From a virus: a DNA stretch of 39,859 nucleotides. The translations under genes were made by a program, and so were the position numbers. Under the pieces are notes generated by a model, which worked only from the letters and a program-made list of their open reading frames with translations, did not search any database and had not been told where the DNA came from. The stretch is from positions 1 to 39,859 of the IMG/VR virus record IMGVR_UViG_3300017987_005481; one strand, 5' to 3'. This document shows, piece by piece, positions 11,338 through 18,350 of this stretch. Position 1 is the first letter of the stretch, and each line of letters starts with the position of its first letter.

Positions 11338-13416
11338 TTGCCACGGATGGCAGATTTCGCCTCGATCGAACAAGACTACAATGATTTTTGGCAGCGTTCA
11401 GAAAGGTATTGGGTAAACTATACTTCCAATGCCCTTAAAAGCTTGCAGGCCTATACAGGCCGTACATGGACGTCCAATGAGATTTCACGTCTATTGGATG
11501 AAGGTCGCGATCCTTCAGAATACAACCTCATTCGCTCAACCGTAAACTTCTTCTCTGGTTACGCTCGAGACAACATAAAATCTACAGTGATCGCTCCGAT
11601 GGAGGGTTCTGACGAGAAGACTGCCGATCAGCTCAACACGGTTGTTAAGTACGTATTCGACAAGGGAGATGGTGACCAGTTCCTATTGCAAGGCTTTGAC
11701 GATGCTTTGAAAACAGGCCTTTCTCTTGTCGGTCTTTGGATCGATTACTCAGAAGATCCTGTCTTTGGGGATATCAAGTTTTATAAGCGCTCGTACAACT
11801 CTTTCATTATCGACCCTAACTTTACCCGTCTGGATTTGTCTGACGCATCCGAAGTGCTTCTAAGGGACTTCCTTACACGTGAAGACGCTAAGGCTCTTTT
11901 GCCTTTTGTCGATCCTAAAGTGATCGATCAGACTCCGACGGCTACATTCGACAACAAGTTCCAGCAATACAGGCCAAATAAGAACCGTTTCGACTCAGAT
12001 GATTTGATCACCTACGATAGCTACTACAGACGTACATCAAGGCAGGTACAAGAGATCGTCGACATGTCTACCGGAGACATCCTGCTTAGAAACGGTAGTC
12101 CATCCGAGACGGAAGAGCATGAAAGGCTAGTTGCCATTGCAAGAGAAGGCGGTATTAATGCCGAGATCATGAATCGTAGCAAGCAGTATGTTGAGCTGAA
12201 TGTTCTACTTGGCGGCCGTGCTGTCTATTCCGGTGAAGATCCAACTGGTCTTGATGATTACCCACTCACCCTTGTGGCCGGTTATTTTGAGCCTCAGCTT
12301 GATGACTTTGGATTAAAGATACAAGGCTTTGTCCAACCTCTTATCCCTGCTCAGAGGAGCTTTAACAGGCGTCTTCTAAGAGCACAAGACATCATGGATA
12401 CCAGCCTCAATACCGGGATGCTCTACAAAGTTGGTGCTGTCGCTGATGAGAAAGCAATGAATCGTGTTGGTGTCGGAAATATTCCGGCTCGTGACGAGGC
12501 AGACCTTGACCGTGACTTTAAGCCTATCCAGATGGGTCAGGTGCCTCCAGGCTGGCTTGAGTACGCTCAGACGATTAACACGCTATTCAACGGAATTTCA
12601 GGCGTTAACGAGTCGATGCTCGGTGACGATGAAGGTGGTAATACCCAGGTTTCAGGAAGACTTGCAGAGGTAAGGGCTGCTAACGGTTTACGAGCGAATC
12701 GTGCGATTTTCGATAATTTCGAGCGCTCGCAACGCTATCTCACTAAAAAGGTAATGTACACGGTACAACTAAACTGGGGACCTGGCAAAGTCGCTCGTAT
12801 TATCAATGAAGAGCCGACACAGCAGTTCAATGACGAGTCTTTTGAGCGTTACGATGCTGTGATCAAGCAGGGTGTGAAGTCTCAGTCTCAAAGAGACGCT
12901 TTCTATTTTGAGCTTCTAAGGGCAGTAGAGCTTTTCGGTCCAGAAAAGATCCCTGTCGATCTGATCATTGAAAACATGCCGATGGTCGGCCACTCAGAGT
13001 TGATGGAGCGCATCGAGCAGGTTAATCAACAGCAAGAGCAGATAGATCTGCAACAACAGCAATTGCAGATTCAGCAGATCCAACAACAGCTGGAGCTTGT
13101 CCAGTCACAGATTGACCTGAACAAATCAACGGCTAACGAAAGAGATACAAGAGGTCTTGCAAATTTAGGTCTAGAAGGGGAAAGAGAGTCTGAACAAATA
13201 CAAAATATCGCTCAGGCAAATCTCGATAGAGCTAAGACGCTTGCAGAAATTGAAGGCTTAAAAGCTGACAACATTCAGAAGATCGTTTCCTTCCTTCAGT
13301 TCTTAAGGCAGCAAGAGCAATCAGAGTTTCAAGAAAATCGCGCGAAGAACATCGAAGTTTTTAGCGCTATCGATCAAGAGTCACCACAACAACCACAACA
13401 ACAGGGAGGTCTGTAA
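11338..13416 (+). CDS. Portal protein, P22 type
   Basis: A 692-residue protein of P22-like portal size. The N-terminal region (about 1-90) includes Asn-Leu-Ile-Arg-Ser-Thr-Val-Asn-Phe-Phe-Ser-Gly-Tyr; the central core has Tyr-Asn-Ser-Phe-Ile-Ile-Asp-Pro-Asn near 160 and a Gly-Asp-Asp-Glu-Gly-Gly-Asn-Thr-Gln-Val-Ser-Gly loop near 430. Residues about 560-690 are a Gln-rich helical barrel or coiled coil. TTG 11338 is chosen because AAGGAAGG lies 6 bases upstream; ATG 11347 would be 15 bases away. The dodecameric portal forms the DNA channel at the capsid vertex and docks the terminase. TAATG overlap with the next gene. Confidence 0.9.
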   Translation: MPRMADFASIEQDYNDFWQRSERYWVNYTSNALKSLQAYTGRTWTSNEISRLLDEGRDPSEYNLIRSTVNFFSGYARDNIKSTVIAPMEGSDEKTADQLNTVVKYVFDKGDGDQFLLQGFDDALKTGLSLVGLWIDYSEDPVFGDIKFYKRSYNSFIIDPNFTRLDLSDASEVLLRDFLTREDAKALLPFVDPKVIDQTPTATFDNKFQQYRPNKNRFDSDDLITYDSYYRRTSRQVQEIVDMSTGDILLRNGSPSETEEHERLVAIAREGGINAEIMNRSKQYVELNVLLGGRAVYSGEDPTGLDDYPLTLVAGYFEPQLDDFGLKIQGFVQPLIPAQRSFNRRLLRAQDIMDTSLNTGMLYKVGAVADEKAMNRVGVGNIPARDEADLDRDFKPIQMGQVPPGWLEYAQTINTLFNGISGVNESMLGDDEGGNTQVSGRLAEVRAANGLRANRAIFDNFERSQRYLTKKVMYTVQLNWGPGKVARIINEEPTQQFNDESFERYDAVIKQGVKSQSQRDAFYFELLRAVELFGPEKIPVDLIIENMPMVGHSELMERIEQVNQQQEQIDLQQQQLQIQQIQQQLELVQSQIDLNKSTANERDTRGLANLGLEGERESEQIQNIAQANLDRAKTLAEIEGLKADNIQKIVSFLQFLRQQEQSEFQENRAKNIEVFSAIDQESPQQPQQQGGL

Positions 13417-13628
13417 TGGGAGCTAATAAAGGCTACGGTTCAGCAGTTCCTCAGGGTAAAGGTCGCGGTATGTACAGCGTTAATTCGCCAAACAGCCCGG
13501 CGCCAGTGCCTATGAAAGGTTCTCAGTTGAACAACAGATCTAAGCTTCAGGGTCAAGGTTCCATGAAGGTTAGAGAAATGATGAAACAGGAAGCAAAGGC
13601 GGAAAATCAACGTGGTCGCGGAATGTAG
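13416..13628 (+). CDS. Small basic Gly-rich virion-region protein
   Basis: A 70-residue basic protein rich in Gly, Ser, Asn and Lys (Lys-Gly-Tyr-Gly-Ser-Ala-Val-Pro-Gln-Gly-Lys-Gly-Arg-Gly). The start is a TAATG overlap with the portal stop. Probably disordered; may accompany the portal or bind DNA. No family recognised. Confidence 0.6.
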   Translation: MGANKGYGSAVPQGKGRGMYSVNSPNSPAPVPMKGSQLNNRSKLQGQGSMKVREMMKQEAKAENQRGRGM

Positions 13629-14004
13629 TGGGTTAATACTTCCCTCGAAGTATGCCGAGAAAAAATTAAGTGATAAGGGTGTGCTTAAAGCAAGGGTTAA
13701 TAAGCAGGTAGATCGTTTCTTAGACGATCATCAGCATATTGACCACCCTTACTTCATCTTAATGAAGGCAAACAACCAGGGTACCCACATGGTTGGGGCT
13801 GACCCCAACAAGATTTCTGCAACACTTGAGTATTTCGAGATGAAGCCACCGTTTATCACTCGGACGATGGTTTTCTGGGTAGACAACTCAAGAGGGCTGA
13901 TCACTTGGCTCTGGAGGGTTACTCCCGATAAGAAGGTGATCTTCAACAAGACTTTTGCTGAGTCTTGTAAAGACATCTTACGGGTGAAAGAGCCGCCATC
14001 TTAA
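13612..14004 (+). CDS. Hypothetical protein between portal and scaffold
   Basis: A 130-residue protein, GTG start overlapping the previous gene by 17 bases; the exact start is uncertain. It has strand-rich segments such as Thr-Arg-Thr-Met-Val-Phe-Trp-Val-Asp and Trp-Leu-Trp-Arg-Val-Thr-Pro-Asp. Position suggests a head morphogenesis accessory protein. No family recognised. Confidence 0.55.
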   Translation: MVAECSGLILPSKYAEKKLSDKGVLKARVNKQVDRFLDDHQHIDHPYFILMKANNQGTHMVGADPNKISATLEYFEMKPPFITRTMVFWVDNSRGLITWLWRVTPDKKVIFNKTFAESCKDILRVKEPPS

Positions 14005-14128
14005 GGGCGTTTATGGTGTCGCCGACCGGACCTTTTTCGTGACTCCACGGAAATGGTGAACGGGCGTTTTCACAAGTGTCGCCGACTTTGAAGGGCGTAA
14101 TTTTTGGGCGTTAAACATGGAGGTTTAA
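14005..14128 (+). promoter_or_regulatory. Repeat-bearing non-coding spacer before the scaffold gene
   Basis: GGGCGT occurs at 14005, 14062, 14093 and 14106. GTGTCGCCGAC occurs at 14016-14026 and 14076-14086, exactly 60 bp apart. Between the latter, TTTTCGTG and CACGGAAA (14034-14053) form an 8-bp stem with a 4-base loop. The spacer therefore looks like a duplicated structured unit of about 60 bp. It ends in the GGAGG site of the scaffold gene. Function unknown; a regulatory RNA element or protein-binding site is possible. Confidence 0.5.
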
Positions 14129-14758
14129 ATGTCAGACACACCTGAGGCTGCCGCCGAAGCCGAAACTACACAAGAGGCTCCAAAAGAGGAGTCGCAAACA
14201 GAGCCGAAAGAGGAGAAGAAACAAGTTCCTCTTGAGGCTTTGGAAGCTGAAAGGAAAAAGCGTCAAGAAGCTGAGTACCAGGCTAAGTGGTACCAGGAAC
14301 AGATAGCTAGGGCTTCTCAGGCAAAACAAGAGCCTGAGCAGGATGAAGACGAATACACCAAGCAGATTAAGCAGGAGATTCGTCAGGAGTTAAGACAGGA
14401 GCTTCAGAATAAGTCTGAGCAACAGTTCTTAGCCAGTCATCCGGAAGCTGCCCACGCTATTGAAACTAAGCTTGCGCCGATCCTTCAGCAGAAGCCGCAC
14501 CTAGCCTATTCGATCCAGTATGCGGAGAACAGGTATGAGGCGGCGATGGATTTAATTGAGAAGTATTCTCCTAAGGCTGCAAGCGAAAGTGTGAAGAAAA
14601 AGATCGAGGATTCCAGCAAAAAACCTGGCTCTCCGGCTTCTACCGGAAAGGCCGGAGGGATTGGAAAGTCTGAGATGCTCGATCGGATGAAGAAAAATCG
14701 TCGTGAATTCTCGCACTATCGCGCACAGCTCAGGGGGAGACAGCCTAACATTCTATAA
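14129..14758 (+). CDS. Capsid scaffolding protein
   Basis: A 209-residue protein. An acidic Ala/Glu/Gln-rich N-terminus is followed by long coiled-coil helices (about 28-100, with Glu-Ile-Arg-Gln-Glu-Leu-Arg-Gln-Glu-Leu). The basic C-terminus (Asp-Arg-Met-Lys-Lys-Asn-Arg-Arg) is the usual capsid-binding element. Directly before the major capsid gene, with a GGAGG site. Scaffolds guide prohead assembly and then leave the shell. Confidence 0.85.
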   Translation: MSDTPEAAAEAETTQEAPKEESQTEPKEEKKQVPLEALEAERKKRQEAEYQAKWYQEQIARASQAKQEPEQDEDEYTKQIKQEIRQELRQELQNKSEQQFLASHPEAAHAIETKLAPILQQKPHLAYSIQYAENRYEAAMDLIEKYSPKAASESVKKKIEDSSKKPGSPASTGKAGGIGKSEMLDRMKKNRREFSHYRAQLRGRQPNIL

Positions 14759-14770
14759 CAGGGAGGTTAT

Positions 14771-15709
14771 ATGGGCGTTTCAACAACAGCTGATATCAAT
14801 CCAGAGGTTGATAAGTATTGGGATGGTGTGCTAATTGACCGTGACAGGCAGTGGTTTTCACACTTGCTATTTGGTCAGGTTCGCAAGATTCCAATGAAAA
14901 ACAGCTCTACGCTGGTAGCGAGAAAATACGACAATTTAGATGACACACCAGCCAGTTTGACCGAAGGAGTCACTCCGGCTTTAGATGATGTCACCAAAAA
15001 CGACATTGAAATTGGATTGCAGCAATTTGGTAAAGCGGTTGCGATTTCCGATAGAGTGAATATCGAAGTTCAGGATGAGACCGCTGAGGAAATTGCAGAT
15101 ATGCTTTCTCAGAATATGTTCGCCATGCTGGACAAGGTCACAAGAAATACACTGCAATCCACAGCAACGCAGTTCGACTGCATGAACGGTAATGCCACAC
15201 CAATCAGCGGTGTGACTGAATTGACAGAGCTTGATATCGACGAGGTGTTGGATCACTTATTTGGAAACAACGCATTGAGGATGACACCATCTCTTGATGC
15301 TTCCACAGGGATTCAGACAAGTCCGATCGATGCTTCTTACTGGGCGATCATTCACTCTGATTTGAGAAAAGACTTAGAGGCTTTATCGTCTTTTGTCCGC
15401 AAGTCTCAGTACTCAACTCCAAGAGAAGCTCTGCAGAATGAGCTTGGTTCGACCAACTACATGCGATGGGTGTACACCACTGAAGCTTTCAAGTCTTCTA
15501 CGAACATCTACTCAAACTTCGTGTTTGGACAGAATGCTTATGCCATGGCTGACATCGATGATGTAGCCACAGAGATGATCATCAAGCCTTTAGGATTTGG
15601 CGAGGATTATCTTGACCAAAGACAGACGATGGGTTGGAAGGCTCTTTATGGGGTCGGTATCATCGACGATGGCAAGATGGCTAACCTACGTGCAATTGCA
15701 TCAACTTAA
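14771..15709 (+). CDS. Major capsid protein, N4-gp56 family
   Basis: A 312-residue protein. The order of features fits the N4-gp56 family: Lys-Tyr-Trp-Asp-Gly-Val-Leu early, Gly-Gln-Val-Arg-Lys-Ile-Pro-Met-Lys-Asn, Leu-Thr-Glu-Gly-Val-Thr-Pro near residue 63, and near the C-terminus Ile-Ile-Lys-Pro-Leu-Gly-Phe-Gly-Glu-Asp and Leu-Asp-Gln-Arg-Gln-Thr-Met-Gly-Trp-Lys. It builds the icosahedral HK97-fold shell. A very strong GGGAGG site fits high expression. Confidence 0.88.
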   Translation: MGVSTTADINPEVDKYWDGVLIDRDRQWFSHLLFGQVRKIPMKNSSTLVARKYDNLDDTPASLTEGVTPALDDVTKNDIEIGLQQFGKAVAISDRVNIEVQDETAEEIADMLSQNMFAMLDKVTRNTLQSTATQFDCMNGNATPISGVTELTELDIDEVLDHLFGNNALRMTPSLDASTGIQTSPIDASYWAIIHSDLRKDLEALSSFVRKSQYSTPREALQNELGSTNYMRWVYTTEAFKSSTNIYSNFVFGQNAYAMADIDDVATEMIIKPLGFGEDYLDQRQTMGWKALYGVGIIDDGKMANLRAIAST

Positions 15710-15720
15710 GGGAGGTATAG

Positions 15721-16431
15721 ATGACCGCTTCTAACTTTAATGAAAACTACATGCGCTCCTATGCCGGACACTTTGAGTCTGATGGAGGCGCATACGATTT
15801 GGTGGTTCCTTTCGAGCCCCATTGCATCAAGCTGTACAACTACACGAAGTACGGTACTGACGGAACAAACGCTGAGTGCATCTGGTTTAAGGACTTTCCT
15901 GCGGCTGATGCCCTTGTAAAGGTTGTGATTGAAAACGATGGCGGATCTGACCGTCAGAGTTTGGATCTGTTGACCTCAAATGGTTTTACCACCAACAACA
16001 CAGATGGTGGCGTAACAGATACTCATTTGGCAATCTCGGGTGCCACTCAGGCTAGTCCCTGTGTGATCACGACTGCGGCTCACGGTATCACTGTGGGAGA
16101 AAGAGTGAGATCCAGGATCACAAAGGTATTGGGGATGACAGAGCTCAATGATGTCTCTCGCAACCCGTACCTTGCCGAAGCTCTAAGCTCTACTACTCTT
16201 GCTTTGTATGACCTCAACGGTAATGCGATCGATAGTAGCGGTTTCACAGCTTACAGCTCAGGTGGTCAGTTCAACAACCTGAACAAGACAGGCGATGACA
16301 AGGTTCTTTACGATCCACCAGTCTATCGACTAACTCTTGGTACAGGTGTTGTAGGTGCCGACGGCGATGAGATCTATTTCGAGGTCTTTGGATACAACAA
16401 ATATGAAGATTTGGGTGATATCGACGCCTAG
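15721..16431 (+). CDS. Structural protein with an E1-FCCH-like beta domain
   Basis: A 236-residue protein. Residues about 115-185 match the domain annotated in phages as ubiquitin-activating E1 FCCH: Val-Ile-Thr-Thr-Ala-Ala-His-Gly-Ile-Thr-Val-Gly, then Met-Thr-Glu-Leu-Asn, Leu-Ala-Leu-Tyr-Asp and Thr-Ala-Tyr-Ser-Ser-Gly-Gly. This is a beta-barrel surface module, not an enzyme. Located just after the capsid gene, it is likely a capsid decoration or vertex protein. The same module occurs in the protein at 18351-20558. GGGAGG site. Confidence 0.7.
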   Translation: MTASNFNENYMRSYAGHFESDGGAYDLVVPFEPHCIKLYNYTKYGTDGTNAECIWFKDFPAADALVKVVIENDGGSDRQSLDLLTSNGFTTNNTDGGVTDTHLAISGATQASPCVITTAAHGITVGERVRSRITKVLGMTELNDVSRNPYLAEALSSTTLALYDLNGNAIDSSGFTAYSSGGQFNNLNKTGDDKVLYDPPVYRLTLGTGVVGADGDEIYFEVFGYNKYEDLGDIDA

Positions 16432-16442
16432 ATAAATTTCTA

Positions 16443-16527
16443 GAGGGGAAGGCAAGGAGGCCAACCCCTCATTTAACAATTTTATATGACGGGTTACCCC
16501 TCATATTAGATAGGAAACCCCTCATAT
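16443..16527 (+). promoter_or_regulatory. Hairpin plus three CCCCTCAT repeats in the capsid operon
   Basis: GAGGGG (16443-16448) pairs with CCCCTC (16465-16470). Inside, after symmetric AA pairs, GGC pairs with GCC, leaving the loop AAGGAG, which looks like a ribosome-binding core. ACCCCTCAT recurs at 16464, 16496 and 16517, so any of three copies could pair with the single GAGGGG arm. It lies between the capsid-proximal gene and the next gene. It may limit read-through or stabilise the capsid mRNA. Confidence 0.5.
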
Positions 16528-16549
16528 AAATTAATAGCATGGAGGCTAT

Positions 16550-17038
16550 ATGCCACGAGGCAGACAAAAGAAAGATCAAACTCAGGTCTTGGACGATCAA
16601 ACCCAGGTCCGAAGTTTGCCACAAAAAAACCAGCAGATTGTCAACGTTGAGGTAAAAGATGTCGTCGACCTTTCAGAGCTTCCACTTGAGACAATTGAGG
16701 ATTATCAAAACTATGCCGTAGAGGCTAGAAAGCAAAGACGTCCAATAAGATTCATCCCTCACGATATGTACCCGATGCAAAGGGTGAAGTTTCGTCGTGT
16801 GGATAATCAGAAAGGATCACCTGCAAAGATCAGGTTCAGGTCAGGCAAGCACTTGCTTGATTACAAAGCAGAGATTGCAGACGGGGAAGTTTTAGACCTT
16901 CCAATCCCTGTGATCGAGTACATCAACAGCAGGCAGGTGGATCGTTACAAACAGGTAAAACACTCTGACGGCACATCAGATACTGTGTACAGCCATTCAG
17001 ATCCCAGATTTTCATGCCAACCGCACTATGAGGGGTAA
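16550..17038 (+). CDS. Hypothetical head protein
   Basis: A 162-residue protein with a Gln/Lys-rich N-terminus. It then has a compact basic domain (Arg-Pro-Ile-Arg-Phe-Ile-Pro-His-Asp-Met-Tyr-Pro-Met-Gln-Arg-Val-Lys-Phe) and ends Arg-Phe-Ser-Cys-Gln-Pro-His. TGGAGG precedes the ATG; the stop overlaps the next start as TAATG. Position after the capsid genes suggests a structural or assembly role. No family recognised. Confidence 0.6.
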   Translation: MPRGRQKKDQTQVLDDQTQVRSLPQKNQQIVNVEVKDVVDLSELPLETIEDYQNYAVEARKQRRPIRFIPHDMYPMQRVKFRRVDNQKGSPAKIRFRSGKHLLDYKAEIADGEVLDLPIPVIEYINSRQVDRYKQVKHSDGTSDTVYSHSDPRFSCQPHYEG

Positions 17039-17676
17039 TGTCTAAGACCTACGGTGATGCAAGAGATATTATGAGACGTGTGATCGGCCAAAACGATGGC
17101 GACGATCCTGACGCTACAGGCGATCTTTTGCTCACCTATTTAAGCGATTTTGTTTCGTTAATTATGGGCCAGGATATAAAGAGCGTGGACCTGTATTCCT
17201 GGTTCACCTTCAATACGGTAGCTAACCAGGATACATATGCATTCAAAGACCAGGGATTCACAAATATTTTTCCAAGAGCAAGGGCGGATGGCAACGACAT
17301 GCGCTACTGGGAAAGCCCAGACAGGTTTTACGACATATGGCCAGACACGGTGGATACAACGAGCACAACAGGCCGTCCGACGGATATGCTTTTCTACAAT
17401 AACGAGATTCTTTTACGCCCAGTACCTGATCAGGTGTATGAGATCAAACTTAAAGGCTACAAAGACCTTCCTGAAGTGAACGATGGTTCATCTGAACTAC
17501 AACAAAGTTATTGGCTGAGGTACATAGCGTATGGAGCTGCCCTGGATTATCTGGCTGACTTTTCAGATTTTGAAACCTACGAGAAAGTATTTCCTGTCTA
17601 CCAGCGTTACCGCTCCCTGGTACTGACAAGGACTGCTGTTCAACAATTAACTCAAAGGCCGCTGCCGGCCCTATAG
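17038..17676 (+). CDS. Head-to-tail adaptor, P22 gp4-like
   Basis: A 212-residue protein. The N-terminal helical part has Tyr-Gly-Asp-Ala-Arg-Asp-Ile-Met-Arg-Arg; a beta-rich middle contains Pro-Thr-Asp-Met-Leu-Phe-Tyr-Asn-Asn-Glu-Ile-Leu-Leu-Arg-Pro-Val-Pro-Asp; and the C-terminal helices end Ala-Leu-Asp-Tyr-Leu-Ala-Asp. This is the layout of gp4/gp6-type adaptors that form a ring under the portal. TAATG overlap with the previous gene. The ring prolongs the portal channel and seals packaged DNA. Confidence 0.7.
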   Translation: MSKTYGDARDIMRRVIGQNDGDDPDATGDLLLTYLSDFVSLIMGQDIKSVDLYSWFTFNTVANQDTYAFKDQGFTNIFPRARADGNDMRYWESPDRFYDIWPDTVDTTSTTGRPTDMLFYNNEILLRPVPDQVYEIKLKGYKDLPEVNDGSSELQQSYWLRYIAYGAALDYLADFSDFETYEKVFPVYQRYRSLVLTRTAVQQLTQRPLPAL

Positions 17677-17690
17677 GAGAGAGTAAAGAG

Positions 17691-18350
17691 ATGACATGGC
17701 TTGGTAATGGCACTGTTGATGGTGATAAATCTGTAAAAGATAATAAACCCAGGATCAATGGGTCTTTTAAATATATAGAAGACACTATGAAAAATGATCA
17801 CTTTTGGTCACCTGAAGGAAATTCAAACTTGGATGGTCATCATCAGTTCAACCAGATGCCGAAGTACGAGTCTGGAGGTAACCCTGCAGATCCTGCAATT
17901 GCCACCGATATGGACTTGGTCTACTACTCAAGGGAAAAGACTTCGACAGAAGCGCCTGACTTACAGACTGTAGAGCCTTTTGCCAAAATGAATGACGGTA
18001 CCAACGATCAAATTATGCAGCTTGGTTGTAGGGCTATGGTGCAGTTCGATGGTAGATCTACTAATGGCAGTTGTACGATCAAATACTCACATAATGTTTC
18101 TTCTGTGACCCGCACAGCACAAGGCCAGTATACAATTAACTTTTCGACTGATTTGCCTACAGAAAACTACATCGTTCAGGGAAGCAATATGAGAGGTTCA
18201 ACAGACGCGATCCTTGCTACTTCAGTACAAGGGGCAGCTTCTAAATCGAGTTCAATGACTAAGTCCCTAGTGAAAGTCTCTTTTGCGTCAACAGATGCAG
18301 GTGGACTAAGAGATCCCCTTGTTGGCATGATTAGTGTGATAGGAGGGTAG
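17691..18350 (+). CDS. Beta-rich structural protein, probable fibre or decoration
   Basis: A 219-residue protein. The N-terminal part includes Lys-Pro-Arg-Ile-Asn-Gly-Ser-Phe-Lys-Tyr-Ile-Glu-Asp-Thr-Met. A Ser/Thr-rich beta-strand domain at about 115-215 resembles distal fibre domains (Tyr-Thr-Ile-Asn-Phe-Ser-Thr-Asp-Leu). AGGAGAG precedes the ATG. No family is firmly recognised. Confidence 0.6.
   Translation: MTWLGNGTVDGDKSVKDNKPRINGSFKYIEDTMKNDHFWSPEGNSNLDGHHQFNQMPKYESGGNPADPAIATDMDLVYYSREKTSTEAPDLQTVEPFAKMNDGTNDQIMQLGCRAMVQFDGRSTNGSCTIKYSHNVSSVTRTAQGQYTINFSTDLPTENYIVQGSNMRGSTDAILATSVQGAASKSSSMTKSLVKVSFASTDAGGLRDPLVGMISVIGG

Noticed and set aside
16464-16527. CRISPR-like repeat array
   Set aside because: The three repeats are only about 9-11 bp, unevenly spaced (32 and 21 bp), with no cas genes.
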